From the NCBI RefSeq assembly GCF_002875705.1, contig NZ_MCZZ01000134.1:1-34386 (forward strand): a DNA stretch of 34,386 nt, read 5' to 3'. The position numbers and the translations under genes were made by a program. Each line of letters opens with the position of its first letter. Within the stretch, counting starts at the first letter, position 1. This DNA is from Vibrio sp. 10N.261.45.E2 (GTDB lineage: Bacteria > Pseudomonadota > Gammaproteobacteria > Enterobacterales > Vibrionaceae). This document shows, in pieces, positions 18,694 through 27,757 of the stretch. The notes beneath the pieces were generated by a model. The model made no database searches, was not told the DNA's origin, and worked only from the letters and a program-made list of their open reading frames with translations.

Positions 18694-18702
18694 TACTGCC
18701 CT
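18667..18702 (+). repeat. Inverted repeat spanning the crbS stop codon
   Basis: AGGGCAGTAT (18667-18676) and ATACTGCCCT (18693-18702) form a perfect 10-bp stem with a 16-nt loop that encloses the stop codon. The true terminator follows a few bases later. Possible mRNA end structure. Confidence 0.45.
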
Positions 18703-18711
18703 TAGATAGAC

Positions 18712-18735
18712 AAAGGCCTCTGGTGAGGCCTTTTT
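18712..18735 (+). terminator. Terminator of crbS, possibly shared with fumC
   Basis: AAAGGCCTC / GAGGCCTTT forms a 9-bp stem with a TGGT loop followed by TT, giving a five-T tract on the plus strand. On the minus strand the hairpin is followed by only three T residues, so it would serve fumC less well. Confidence 0.8.
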
Positions 18736-18770
18736 CGATCCAGTAGATCTGTAGTGGGTGATGGATTCTG

Positions 18771-20156
18771 TTAACTCGCGATACCACCTTGAGTTAAAGC
18801 GGTTGGGTCAAGCAGCTTGCTAAGCTCTGCTCGGCTGAGATCCGTTTCTCGCTCAGCAACATCAAGGATAGGTAAGCCTTCTTTATAGGCTTTCTTCGCA
18901 ATATCCGCCGCCTTGAGGTATCCAATCACAGGATTAAGCGCAGTTACCAGAATTGGATTTTTTGAAAGCGCTAGATCTAGATTGTCTTGGCGTACCGTGA
19001 AGGTTGCGATGGCTTTATCTGCTAGCGCGACTGAGCTATTAGCTAAAAGCTCGACACTTTCTAATACGTTATGAGCAATCACTGGCAGCATCACATTGAG
19101 TTGGAAGTTGCCTGATTGGCCTGCGACAGTAATGGTGGTGTCGTTACCAATCACTTGCGCTGCTGCCATCGCAGCAGCTTCTGGAATCACAGGATTCACC
19201 TTACCCGGCATAATAGACGAGCCCGGCTGAAGCGCCTGCAATTCAATTTCACCCAAGCCTGCCAATGGGCCAGAGTTCATCCAGCGAAGATCGTTTGAGA
19301 TCTTCATGATCGCAACTGCTGCAGTTTTGAGCTGCCCCGAGAATGCAACGATCGCGTCTTGGCTGCTGAGGTTGAAAAAGAAGTTTTCACTCGAGTTAAA
19401 GCTGATCTTTGTCGATTGAGATAAATTACTTGCAAACTTATCGGCAAAGCGTGGGTCTGCATTGATCCCTGTACCTACCGCCGTTCCACCTTGAGCAAGC
19501 GCTTTAATAGCGGGCAGGGTGCTTTCAATAGCTTGCTTAGCGTGCTCAATTTGGAATTTCCAGCCACCTAACTCTTGGTCAAAGGTAATTGGCATCGCAT
19601 CCATTAGGTGAGTACGGCCGGTTTTCACGACCTCAACAAGCTCTTGCTGTTTAATGGTCAGGGCTTCGGACAGGTGAGTTAGTGCTGGTAGCAGTTTGTT
19701 TTCAGCAGTAAGTGCGACACTGACTTGAATTGCAGTTGGCACCACATCGTTACTGCTTTGGCCCATGTTGACGTGATCGTTCGGATTCACGTTGCCTTGT
19801 AAACTTCTTGAAGCAAGTGTGGCAATCACTTCATTGGCGTTCATGTTGGAGCTAGTACCAGAGCCAGTTTGGTAAACATCGATCGGGAATTGATCGAGGT
19901 GTTTACCATCAATGATCTCTTGGCTCGCATCGGCGATCGCATTGGCAATATCGCCTTCCAGTAGGCCAAGCTGAGCATTGGTATCGGCGGCGGCCTGCTT
20001 AATCAGCGCCAGTGCTTGGATAAAGCTGGTGGGCATCTTGTGCGAACTAAACGCGAAGTTGTCTGCAGCACGCTGAGTTTGTGCTTGGTATAGCGCATCA
20101 GCAGGGACTTTAACTTCGCCCATGCTGTCCTTTTCAATTCGATATTGTAGGGTCAT
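18771..20156 (-). CDS. fumC: Class II (iron-free) fumarate hydratase
   Basis: Tetrameric fumarase that needs no iron-sulfur cluster; it converts fumarate to malate in the TCA cycle. It has 461 residues, the family length. The superfamily signature GSSIMPGKVNPVIPE lies near residue 317. TGSGTSSNMNANEV is near 95, and HMNMGQ-type residues (NDHVNMGQSSND) near 130 with GRTHLMDA near 185 complete the active site. It follows a small fagA-like gene after 12 nt, and that gene carries a near-consensus Fur box upstream. Low iron should therefore raise this iron-independent isoenzyme, as known in Pseudomonas aeruginosa and E. coli. It lies between crbS and the symporter genes. Confidence 0.96.
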   Translation of the reverse strand: MTLQYRIEKDSMGEVKVPADALYQAQTQRAADNFAFSSHKMPTSFIQALALIKQAAADTNAQLGLLEGDIANAIADASQEIIDGKHLDQFPIDVYQTGSGTSSNMNANEVIATLASRSLQGNVNPNDHVNMGQSSNDVVPTAIQVSVALTAENKLLPALTHLSEALTIKQQELVEVVKTGRTHLMDAMPITFDQELGGWKFQIEHAKQAIESTLPAIKALAQGGTAVGTGINADPRFADKFASNLSQSTKISFNSSENFFFNLSSQDAIVAFSGQLKTAAVAIMKISNDLRWMNSGPLAGLGEIELQALQPGSSIMPGKVNPVIPEAAAMAAAQVIGNDTTITVAGQSGNFQLNVMLPVIAHNVLESVELLANSSVALADKAIATFTVRQDNLDLALSKNPILVTALNPVIGYLKAADIAKKAYKEGLPILDVAERETDLSRAELSKLLDPTALTQGGIAS

Positions 20157-20168
20157 CTTCTATCCTTG

Positions 20169-20555
20169 TTAGCCAAGTGGAGCTTGGACTTGTTGTAGTG
20201 TTTGGCTGAGATTCAAAAAACGCGCTTGGCCTTGAGGTTGCTGGCAGTAGTGGCGTTTCAGATAAAATAGTGGTGAGTGAATAGAGTCTAGACAGATATG
20301 ACGAAAGGCGAAGCTGCGTTCAGGGGACTCAATCGCTTCAATCAAATGGAAGAAGACTTGGCGCAGGTACAACTCGCACAACAAGATGTTTTCTTGGGCG
20401 GCATGCTTTTCATAGTAAGCGGAAAGCGTGAGTGCGCACTCGATGTAGTCTCGAATCACAAACGGCTCGTGGCCTTGAACTTGGTCTAATGAAACAAAGC
20501 GATCCTGTGCTTTGTAAAACCTTGAGTAGAGAACCTGCTGCTCTTTCATCATCAT
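20169..20555 (-). CDS. Small FagA-like protein, iron-regulated, function unknown
   Basis: A 128-residue soluble protein with no signal peptide, rich in aromatic residues, His and Gln, and apparently mostly helical (ALTLSAYYEKHAAQENILLC, then LYLRQVFFHLIEAIE). It sits 12 nt upstream of fumC behind a strong Fur box, the position held by fagA in the P. aeruginosa fagA-fumC-orfX-sodA operon. I infer FagA-like from position and size; homology must be checked. Five potential Met starts cluster at the N-terminus. I chose the one at 20555 because AAAGAG lies six nt before it, while the first ATG (20561) touches that site. Confidence 0.7.
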   Translation of the reverse strand: MMMKEQQVLYSRFYKAQDRFVSLDQVQGHEPFVIRDYIECALTLSAYYEKHAAQENILLCELYLRQVFFHLIEAIESPERSFAFRHICLDSIHSPLFYLKRHYCQQPQGQARFLNLSQTLQQVQAPLG

Positions 20556-20574
20556 TTGCATCTCTTTAATGGAT

Positions 20575-20593
20575 GTTAATGATAATTATTATC
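20575..20593 (-). promoter_or_regulatory. Fur box of the fagA-like/fumC operon
   Basis: The 19-mer matches the GATAATGATAATCATTATC consensus at 17 of 19 positions (GTTAATGATAATTATTATC). It lies 20-38 nt before the chosen start and overlaps the likely -10 region on the minus strand (TTGTTT, about 17 bp, AATAAT). Repression by Fur-Fe2+ would block RNA polymerase. Confidence 0.85.
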
Positions 20594-20645
20594 AAATGAG
20601 ATTTTAAAAACAACCCTTTGTTTCTGTTTTTATAAAATGGAGAGC

Positions 20646-20679
20646 AAAAGAAAAAGCCGACACATGACGTATCGGCTTT
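20646..20679 (-). terminator. Terminator of the symporter operon
   Basis: On the minus strand, AAAGCCGATA pairs with TGTCGGCTTT (one T-G pair, 7-nt loop), followed by TTCTTTT. A weaker GATTCAGTAC / GTACTGATTC inverted repeat (20684-20721) lies between it and the stop codon. Confidence 0.82.
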
Positions 20680-20743
20680 CTGAGATTCAGTACCTAATCC
20701 CTACAATGTAAGTACTGATTCATTTTTTGCTAAACATCTCTGC

Positions 20744-22447
20744 TTAGTGGTCGTGAGCTTCACCAGCACCTTTCGGGTATCGGATGTTCTCAACCATATC
20801 TTGTACGTCTTGTGGTACTTCAGCTGTTACTTTGTTTACCGCAATCGATACTACGAAGTTCAGACACATACCTAGCGTACCGATGCCTTCAGGGCTGATA
20901 CCAAACCACCAGTTTTCAGGTGTGCTTGCTGCTGGGTTAATGAACTTAAAGTAGATGATGTAGCTTGCTGTGAAGGCAATACCTGACAACATACCTGCAA
21001 TTGCGCCTTCCTTGTTCATCTTCTTGTAGAAGATGCCTAGGATAATCGCTGGGAAGAAGGATGCTGCGGCTAAGCCGAAGGCAAACGCTACTACCTGAGC
21101 TACGAAACCTGGTGGGTTAATACCTAAGTAACCTGCACCTACAATCGCGACCATGGCGGCTAAACGAGCGGCTAACAGCTCCTGCTTGTCGGTCATGTTT
21201 GGTTTGAAGCCTTTCTTCAACAAGTCATGCGAAATCGACGTTGAGATTACCAATAGTAGACCAGCGGCTGTTGATAGTGCGGCTGCTAGGCCACCGGCTG
21301 CCAGTAGTGCTACAACCCAGTTTGGTAGTTTCGCTAGCTCTGGAGAAGCCAGTACGATGATGTCACGGTTAATCTTCATCTCGTTGCGTTCATCGCCCGA
21401 GTAGAACATTTTGCCATCGCCGTTCTTATCTTCCCAACCTACTAGGCCAGTGCTTTCCCAGTTTTTGTACCAGCTTGGTGCGTCTGCTGCTGCGACACCT
21501 TGCATGTCAGGGCCGTTGATTGTTTCGATCATGTTTACACGAGCGAATGCTGCAACACCTGGTGCTGTTGTGTATAGCAATGAGATGAACAGTAGTGCCC
21601 AACCCGCTGAGATACGAGCATCACGTACTTTTGGTACCGTGAAAAAACGAATGATTACGTGTGGAAGACCTGCAGTACCGACCATTAGCGCCGCACAGAT
21701 GAAGAATACATCCACCATGCTCTTGTTACCTTCGGTATAGGCGGTAAATCCGAGTTCTTCAGTGAGTCCATCCAGTTTATCGAGAAGATAAACATCTGTG
21801 CCTGATAATGTAGAGCCCATACCAACTTGTGGAAGTGGGTTACCTGTCATCATGATTGACGTAAAGATTGCTGGAACAAGGAAGGCGAAAATGAGGACAC
21901 AGAATTGAGCTACCTGCGTATAAGTGATGCCTTTCATGCCACCAAGTACTGCGTAGAAGAACACAATACCCATACCAATGATGATGCCTAGGTTAATATC
22001 AACTTCTAGGAAACGAGAGAATACAACGCCCACACCACGCATCTGGCCTGCAACGTACGTAAACGATACGAAGATTGCACAGAATACCGCTACCATACGT
22101 GCTGTTTTCGAGTAGTAACGCTCACCGATGAAATCAGGAACCGTAAACTGACCGAACTTACGTAGGTAAGGTGCTAAACATAGTGCAAGTAGTACATAAC
22201 CACCTGTCCAACCCATTAGGTAAACGGCACCGTCGTAACCAACGAATGAGATGATACCTGCCATTGAGATGAATGATGCTGCCGACATCCAGTCAGCGGC
22301 GGTCGCCATGCCGTTTGCTACTGGGTGTACACCACCGCCAGCAACGTAGAACTCACTCGTAGACCCTGCACGAGCCCAGATTGCGATGCCGATATATACT
22401 GCGAAAGTAATACCGACGAGAATAAACGTCCAAGTTTGAATATCCAT
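20744..22447 (-). CDS. actP: Sodium:solute symporter large subunit (acetate permease type)
   Basis: Inner-membrane transporter of the SSS family, 567 residues and about 13 helices; probable cation/acetate uptake. It begins MDIQTWTFILVGITFAVYIG. FYVAGGGVHPVANGMATAADWMSAASF is the family's sodium-site region (written here as part of a longer conserved stretch of helix 1). It pairs with a DUF4212 small subunit 10 nt upstream, which fits the two-subunit subfamily named after VC_2705 rather than the E. coli YjcH-ActP pair. A hydrophilic insertion near residues 325-365 holds WEDKNGDGKMF, resembling a DxNxDG calcium loop. The acs, crbS and crbR neighbours support an acetate role, but substrate is inferred. 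Confidence 0.88.
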   Translation of the reverse strand: MDIQTWTFILVGITFAVYIGIAIWARAGSTSEFYVAGGGVHPVANGMATAADWMSAASFISMAGIISFVGYDGAVYLMGWTGGYVLLALCLAPYLRKFGQFTVPDFIGERYYSKTARMVAVFCAIFVSFTYVAGQMRGVGVVFSRFLEVDINLGIIIGMGIVFFYAVLGGMKGITYTQVAQFCVLIFAFLVPAIFTSIMMTGNPLPQVGMGSTLSGTDVYLLDKLDGLTEELGFTAYTEGNKSMVDVFFICAALMVGTAGLPHVIIRFFTVPKVRDARISAGWALLFISLLYTTAPGVAAFARVNMIETINGPDMQGVAAADAPSWYKNWESTGLVGWEDKNGDGKMFYSGDERNEMKINRDIIVLASPELAKLPNWVVALLAAGGLAAALSTAAGLLLVISTSISHDLLKKGFKPNMTDKQELLAARLAAMVAIVGAGYLGINPPGFVAQVVAFAFGLAAASFFPAIILGIFYKKMNKEGAIAGMLSGIAFTASYIIYFKFINPAASTPENWWFGISPEGIGTLGMCLNFVVSIAVNKVTAEVPQDVQDMVENIRYPKGAGEAHDH

Positions 22448-22457
22448 GTTCTAGCCT

Positions 22458-22724
22458 CTAGTCTTCCTGTACGTTGTATTTTTTGTCGAGCGCATTCATG
22501 CGAACAACGTAAATAAATATCAGCGCCACGAAGGTGTATATCGAACCTTGCTGAGCGAACCAAAATCCTAGCTTGAACCCGCCAAACTGAACGGTATTGA
22601 GGGCATCCACAAATAAGATGCCAGCGCCGTAAGACACCGCAAACCAGACCGCGAGCAGTGTTCCCATAATTCCCAAGTTTTCCTTCCAGTAGGCTTGAGC
22701 ATGTTCCGTAGATTCGAACGCCAT
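22458..22724 (-). CDS. DUF4212 small subunit of a sodium:solute symporter
   Basis: An 88-residue membrane protein with two hydrophobic helices (LGIMGTLLAVWFAVSYGAGI and SIYTFVALIFIYVVRM). The conserved link GFKLGFWFAQQGS between them is characteristic of the DUF4212 small subunit that accompanies VC_2705-type SSS transporters. It is required or stabilising in such pairs by inference. The start at 22724 follows AAAGGAGAAGGC. An upstream in-frame ATG at 22820 would add 32 polar residues and has no ribosome binding site, so I reject it. The stop codon is 10 nt before the large-subunit gene. Confidence 0.88.
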   Translation of the reverse strand: MAFESTEHAQAYWKENLGIMGTLLAVWFAVSYGAGILFVDALNTVQFGGFKLGFWFAQQGSIYTFVALIFIYVVRMNALDKKYNVQED

Positions 22725-23160
22725 TGCCTTCTCCTTTATTCCGTTTTCGTAGAAACCGTTTTTGTGAAATTGCGTTGTTAACGTAATGTTACGATTTAGA
22801 ATGTAGCAAGGATGAGTCAAGGGATCTGTGCAACTTTAGTCGGGACGCCATTGGCGCTAATCCACTGAAATATGGGAGCTGGAAGGCATAACCATAGAAA
22901 AATGTGATGTTACAATGTTGTTAAATTAGCCAAAGGTCTAATAAAGATGCATGAATTAGAGAGCGAGTCATAAAATTTAACAACTAAATGACCGATAAAC
23001 GCTATTTAGTCCTCCATATGACACGAAGCTAAACATAAGTTTGTTATAGTATTTACGGTACTTTACCGACCGTATTTTGTTTAACGGCAGAAGCTCAATA
23101 AGCTAACGGTAAAAGATCAACAGGCTTAAAGCTCGGGTTTTATTCTTTGGGGGGGACGAA
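22725..23160. promoter_or_regulatory. Divergent spacer between the symporter genes and nhaP2
   Basis: 436 bp. Near the symporter side there is a CGTAA-TG-TTACG dyad (22782-22793), a plausible dimer site for a LuxR-type regulator such as CrbR, though untested. Near the nhaP2 side, TTGTTATAGT (23041-23050) forms an extended -10 (TGnTATAGT). Start would be near 23057, followed by CGGTA-CTT-TACCG (23056-23068), which overlaps an alternative pair TACGG/CCGTA (23054-23074). A half CRP site (AATGTGA, 22901-22907) has no good partner. I see no gene. Confidence 0.45.
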
Positions 23161-24912
23161 TTGGACGCAATAACTATTAACCACTTATTTCTAACTGGTG
23201 CCGTGCTCATCGCTATCAGTGTGCTTTTTTCGCAAGTGTCCTCTCGCTTGGGCGTTCCTATTCTTTTGATCTTCCTTTTCGTTGGCATGTTGGCCGGTGA
23301 AGATGGGCCTGGTGGCATCAATTTTGATGATTACTCGCTGACCTACTTGGTGAGTAACCTTGCGCTTGCTGTGATCCTGCTTGATGGCGGTATGCGAACC
23401 AAGGTAGCGAGTTTCAAGGTCGCTTTTTGGCCATCGCTCTCGCTAGCGACAGTAGGTGTGGCATGTACCGCCACTCTTACAGGCTTAATGGCGGCGTGGT
23501 TGTTTGACTTGTCGTTGATGCAGGGCATCTTGGTTGGTGCGATTGTGGGCTCGACCGATGCGGCTGCGGTATTTTCTCTTTTAAAAGGGCAGAGCCTTAA
23601 CGAGCGTGTTGGCTCAACCCTAGAAATTGAATCAGGCACTAACGACCCAATGGCGGTGTTCCTGACGGTGACCTTAATTGCGCTACTCGGCACTCCTGAT
23701 GCTGAAATGGGAATGAACTTCCTACTGAAAAGCTTCGCGATGCAGTTTGGTGTCGGCACGCTTATCGGCCTTGGTGGCGGTTGGGTTCTATGGAGTCTTA
23801 TCAATCGAGTGCAGCTGGCTGACGGTCTTTACTCTATTTTGGTGCTCAGTGGTGGTGTGGCGCTGTTTGCGTTCTCTAACATGCTTGGCGGCAGCGGTAT
23901 CTTATCGATTTACTTAGTGGGCTTGTTCATTGGTAATCGTCCAACACGCTCTCGACACTCTATTCTTAATGTCCTTGATGGCATGACGTGGTTAAGCCAA
24001 ATCGTGATGTTCTTGGTATTGGGTTTACTGGTGACGCCATCGACGCTGATGGATATTGCTCTGCCTGCGCTAGCATTGGCTTTCGGTATGATTTTGTTTG
24101 CACGTCCACTGTCTGTTTGGTTGGGCTTGCTACCGTTTAGAAGCTTTACCACCAAGGAGCGCTGGTTTGTTTCTTGGGTTGGGTTACGTGGCGCGGTGCC
24201 GATCATTTTAGCGGTATTCCCGATGATGGCAGGATTACCCAATGCTCAGCTGTATTTCAATATCGCCTTCTTCGTGGTTATGGTTTCGCTGATTGTTCAA
24301 GGCGGTAGCTTGATGAAAGTCGCAAGATTAGCTCAAGTGACTTTACCTCCAACGCCAACACCTATCTCTCGTACCGGTATGGAGATTTATCCGACCAGCG
24401 AGTGGGAGATGTTTGTTTACAAACTGAAGGAAGAGAAGTGGTGTGTTGGTGAGCCACTTAAACGTTTGTCTATGCCAGAAGGGACGCGCATTACGGCACT
24501 ATTTCGACAAGATGCTATGCTCCACCCATCAGGCAGCACAGTGTTAGAGGCGAACGATATCTTATGTGTGCTTGGCCAAGACAAAGACTTAGACAGCTTA
24601 AGTGCGCTATTCAGTGAGGCTCCTCTAGCAGAAGAAGCAGCACGATTCTTTGGTGATTTCTTCTTGGATGTTGAGCTGTCGGTTGCTGCAGTGAGTGATT
24701 GTTATGGTATTGAACTTGGCTCGCAAGAAGAGCGAGAAATGACGCTAAGACAATTGGTTGCTCAAGAGCTTGGTGCACACCCTGTATTGGGCGATAGTTT
24801 TGAGTGGCATGACATCACTTGGGTGGTCGCAGAGATAGAGGATCATAAAGTCGTCAGGTTGGGTTTATGTTTACCTAAGACGACTTTAGAAGAGGAAATC
24901 AGCGAAGCTTAA
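23161..24912 (+). CDS. nhaP2: K+(Na+)/H+ antiporter NhaP2
   Basis: Inner-membrane CPA1 antiporter that expels potassium (or sodium) for protons and guards against acid and K+ stress. It has 583 residues. About 13 membrane helices run to residue 390, with [18 protein letters not shown] and [13 protein letters not shown] as the ion-site region. A cytosolic TrkA-C-like domain (about 400-485) and a CorC/HlyC-type domain (about 500-575) follow. It resembles the characterised V. cholerae NhaP2. The start is TTG at 23161, preceded by a run of seven G and ACGAA; the next Met is 40 residues in, inside the first helices, so TTG is needed. Its stop codon overlaps that of crbR on the other strand. Confidence 0.93.
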   Translation: MDAITINHLFLTGAVLIAISVLFSQVSSRLGVPILLIFLFVGMLAGEDGPGGINFDDYSLTYLVSNLALAVILLDGGMRTKVASFKVAFWPSLSLATVGVACTATLTGLMAAWLFDLSLMQGILVGAIVGSTDAAAVFSLLKGQSLNERVGSTLEIESGTNDPMAVFLTVTLIALLGTPDAEMGMNFLLKSFAMQFGVGTLIGLGGGWVLWSLINRVQLADGLYSILVLSGGVALFAFSNMLGGSGILSIYLVGLFIGNRPTRSRHSILNVLDGMTWLSQIVMFLVLGLLVTPSTLMDIALPALALAFGMILFARPLSVWLGLLPFRSFTTKERWFVSWVGLRGAVPIILAVFPMMAGLPNAQLYFNIAFFVVMVSLIVQGGSLMKVARLAQVTLPPTPTPISRTGMEIYPTSEWEMFVYKLKEEKWCVGEPLKRLSMPEGTRITALFRQDAMLHPSGSTVLEANDILCVLGQDKDLDSLSALFSEAPLAEEAARFFGDFFLDVELSVAAVSDCYGIELGSQEEREMTLRQLVAQELGAHPVLGDSFEWHDITWVVAEIEDHKVVRLGLCLPKTTLEEEISEA

Positions 24913-25547
24913 TTGTGGACTTCTTGTAGCAAGATAACCGCTTGAGTGCGATTTTTCACATCCAGTTTACGGAAGATGGCCGTCATATGTGCTTTGATGG
25001 TCGCTTCCGAAACATTCAATTCATAGGCAATTTGCTTGTTCAGCAAGCCGTCAGAAAGCATTCCTAATACCTTGTATTGCTGAGGCGTCAATGTGGCAAT
25101 TTTTTCCGCAAGGTCGCTACAAGCTGCATTATTGGTAATAAGCCCTTCAGGGAAGAACGGGTCGCCATTCAGCACTTGGTTCAGTGCACTCACCAATTCA
25201 CGCATATCACTCGACTTTGGAATAAAGCCAAACGCACCGTGGCTCTTCACCTGAGTAACAACACTGGCATCTTCACTCGCAGAAATCACCACAATCGGCA
25301 GATCGGGGTATTCAGCACGAAGTTGAATGAGACCAGACATGCCATTGGCACCCGGCATTTTAAGGTCGAGCAGTAATAGATCCGGCTCGTCTTCTTTCTT
25401 TAGTAGAGTCAGTAAGGCATCGAGAGAATCGGCCTCAAGCAGGTTCGCACCGCTGATCGCCATATGAACTGACTGAAATAGGGCGTTGCGAAAAAGAGGG
25501 TGGTCATCAGCAATGATGATGGTATAGGTCGAGTCCATGACGTTCAT
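24909..25547 (-). CDS. crbR: LuxR-type response regulator CrbR
   Basis: Cytoplasmic response regulator, 212 residues. The receiver domain (about 8-125) has the acidic pair IIADDHPLF, phospho-acceptor D61 in [10 protein letters not shown], and the Thr/Ser and Lys switch residues. The C-terminal LuxR helix-turn-helix (about 150-210) contains [20 protein letters not shown] and [16 protein letters not shown]. In V. cholerae and pseudomonads the orthologue (CrbR/ErdR) partners an SSS-fused kinase to induce acs. I assign crbR because it is the only orphan NarL-type regulator here and crbS lacks a cognate neighbour. It is convergent with nhaP2 with overlapping stops (24909-24912). Starts at 25547 or 25538 are both possible. 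Confidence 0.82.
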   Translation of the reverse strand: MNVMDSTYTIIIADDHPLFRNALFQSVHMAISGANLLEADSLDALLTLLKKEDEPDLLLLDLKMPGANGMSGLIQLRAEYPDLPIVVISASEDASVVTQVKSHGAFGFIPKSSDMRELVSALNQVLNGDPFFPEGLITNNAACSDLAEKIATLTPQQYKVLGMLSDGLLNKQIAYELNVSEATIKAHMTAIFRKLDVKNRTQAVILLQEVHN

Positions 25548-25672
25548 ACTTTTAACAATTTAGTTAATATTTATTATCATCCTGATTGAGTATGTGGACA
25601 ATATCTATGCATTAAAAGTCTGAACCATATCGACTTTTATCCCTGTTCTTGGCAAGTGTTTCCTATAATCAC

Positions 25673-25718
25673 AAAAAAGCCGTACTGCCATCTCGTTATG
25701 AGGAGCGGTGCGGCTTTT
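25673..25718 (-). terminator. Terminator of dsbD
   Basis: On the minus strand, AAAAGCCGCAC pairs with GTACGGCTTTT (11 bp, one mismatched-type C/A resolved as T-G on the other strand), enclosing a 22-nt loop, followed by TT. It starts about 30 nt past the dsbD stop codon. On the plus strand the hairpin pairs fully, but the T-run is only four, so it may act weakly for crbR in neither direction. Confidence 0.7.
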
Positions 25719-25749
25719 GTTAATGCTTGTATTTAGATGAATGTTGTCG

Positions 25750-27582
25750 TTATAGCTGGTGGTCTTGCATGTGTTTTAAGAATACATCGGCAGGCATAAA
25801 ACCGGTGACACGAGCATTTGGAACATGGTTACCCTCACCGTCCCAGAACTCAATCGTTGGTAAGCCGAGCACCTGCAATTGCTTAAGCAGTTCAATGTCT
25901 TGAGGCATGTTTCTCGTCACATCAGCCTGCAGCAGTACAAAGTCAGAAAGCTTGTTCTCGACATCAGCTTGATGGAATGTGTACTTCTCGAACTCTTTAC
26001 ATGCCACACACCAATCGGCGTAGAAATCGAGCATCACAGGCTTACCCAGTTTCTTCGCTTCGATGAGCTGGATTTCTAATTCTTCAACGGTATTGATGCG
26101 CGCAAATTGGATATGCTGTTGTTCCACCGTTACGCTTTTCTCAGCAAACCAATAGTTTAATGCGGGTTGTGCAGAAGCAAATAGACCAAGCATCGCGATG
26201 ATGCCCACAGCACTCTGCTTCCAGCCACCGAATGGCAGTGCATTCTTGCTGTGGTAGAGCCAACCAAAGGCGATGAAGCCAAGGCCAGACCAAAGCACGG
26301 TTGCCCATAACTCAGGGATAATACGCTCTAGTAGGAAGATTGGCGCTGCCAACAAGATAAAGCCGAATACGATTTTTACCTTGTCCATCCAGCTGCCTGC
26401 TTTCGGTAGTAGCTTATTACCAAATACCGCAACCAAGATCAGCGGGATACCCATCCCCATGGCTAACGCGTAGAGAGCAATTGCGCCAGTAAACAGGTCA
26501 CCACTTTGAGCGACATACAGCAGCGCACCCGATAGTGGCGCAGTGGTACAAGGCGAACACACCAAGCCCGAGATGGCACCCATCGCGAACACACCCAAGG
26601 TATTGCCACCTTGTTGCTTGTTACTTTGGTTATTGAGCCAAGTTTGGATGCTACTTGGCAGTTGCAGGTTATAAACGCCAAACATCGACATTGCTAACGC
26701 CACGAACAGAACGCTCAACGCAATTAATACGTAAGGATGTTGCATCGCAGCTTGGAATTGCATGCCCGCAGAGGCAACCACTAAACCTAATAAGGTGTAG
26801 GTTAACGCCATGCCTTGCACGTAAATGAACGACAGCATCAACGCACGACCTTGGCTGAGCTTGCCGCCCCCTAAAACGATACCCGTAAGGATTGGGTACA
26901 TCGGCAGCACACACGGTGTAAAGGCTAAGCCAACACCGAGAGCTAAGAACAATAGCGGAGTCCACCAAGTGTCACCGAGCTTATCGGCTAAGCTCGCTTC
27001 CTTTGAAACGGGTGCACTTGATTGTGGAGTGGTGTTACTTGCCACATCCACTTTTGGAGAAGGAACTTCTGGTGAGGTGTTCGCTTGGTTGCTGGCAGTG
27101 TCAGTAGCAGTGTCGCTTGAGCCCGTCGCTTCAAACGGTGCAATGTCGATGACGCGAGTTTCTGGTGGATAGCAGAAGCCTGCCTCTGCACAGCCTTGAT
27201 ACTTAACGATCAGCTGTGAGCCATCTTGGTAATTCTGTAGCGGAACTTGCACGAATAGCGGCTGAGTATAAACACTCACCTCGCCAAAAAATTCATCTTG
27301 GTGTGGTTGCCCATCTTCTAATTCAACACTGCCGATCGCGAGATTTTGGCCTGTGAACGAGAGGCTATGTTGATAGAGGTAGTAGCCCTCTTTTACCTGC
27401 CAGTCGAGAAGTACCTTGCCGTCTTGCTGGTAGTAATTGAAAGGGAAAGCTTGGTCTACAGGGACAAAACCATTGTTATTGCCTCCGAAGCTTGGCTCGG
27501 CGTTGTCGTTCCCAAAAAGCGCCCACGCAGGCTGGGTGAATAGGGAAACACAAACAAAAAGTAATGTGGCAAGTCGTCGCAT
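25750..27582 (-). CDS. dsbD: Thiol:disulfide interchange protein DsbD
   Basis: Inner-membrane reductase that carries electrons from cytosolic thioredoxin to periplasmic DsbC, DsbG and CcmG. It has 610 residues. A signal peptide ([15 protein letters not shown], cleaved after AWA) leads into an N-terminal periplasmic domain with the redox pair in [11 protein letters not shown] Ser/Thr-rich linker (about 155-200) follows, then eight membrane helices with [10 protein letters not shown] and [11 protein letters not shown] cysteines. The C-terminal thioredoxin domain has CVAC (525-528) and cis-Pro in GLPT. All three redox pairs are present. It is a single gene with its own terminator; no regulation is visible. 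Confidence 0.96.
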   Translation of the reverse strand: MRRLATLLFVCVSLFTQPAWALFGNDNAEPSFGGNNNGFVPVDQAFPFNYYQQDGKVLLDWQVKEGYYLYQHSLSFTGQNLAIGSVELEDGQPHQDEFFGEVSVYTQPLFVQVPLQNYQDGSQLIVKYQGCAEAGFCYPPETRVIDIAPFEATGSSDTATDTASNQANTSPEVPSPKVDVASNTTPQSSAPVSKEASLADKLGDTWWTPLLFLALGVGLAFTPCVLPMYPILTGIVLGGGKLSQGRALMLSFIYVQGMALTYTLLGLVVASAGMQFQAAMQHPYVLIALSVLFVALAMSMFGVYNLQLPSSIQTWLNNQSNKQQGGNTLGVFAMGAISGLVCSPCTTAPLSGALLYVAQSGDLFTGAIALYALAMGMGIPLILVAVFGNKLLPKAGSWMDKVKIVFGFILLAAPIFLLERIIPELWATVLWSGLGFIAFGWLYHSKNALPFGGWKQSAVGIIAMLGLFASAQPALNYWFAEKSVTVEQQHIQFARINTVEELEIQLIEAKKLGKPVMLDFYADWCVACKEFEKYTFHQADVENKLSDFVLLQADVTRNMPQDIELLKQLQVLGLPTIEFWDGEGNHVPNARVTGFMPADVFLKHMQDHQL

Positions 27583-27757
27583 ACTATTTAGTCATCAAAA
27601 TGGAGTTAAAGGTATCTTAACTCAATCAGACCGTAATAGTTTGCTATTAGTTTCATTGACCAGTAAATATCCGCTAGGGCGGGTGAGCCACTTTCTTAGG
27701 CAGTCGAGAGAGAGTTAGCAGTGCAACTGCAGTGAACGGCCTTTGCCAATAAGACAT

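Noticed and set aside
22725..22820. N-terminal extension of the DUF4212 subunit
   Set aside because: No ribosome site at 22820, and the shorter start has an excellent AAAGGAG and matches the family length.
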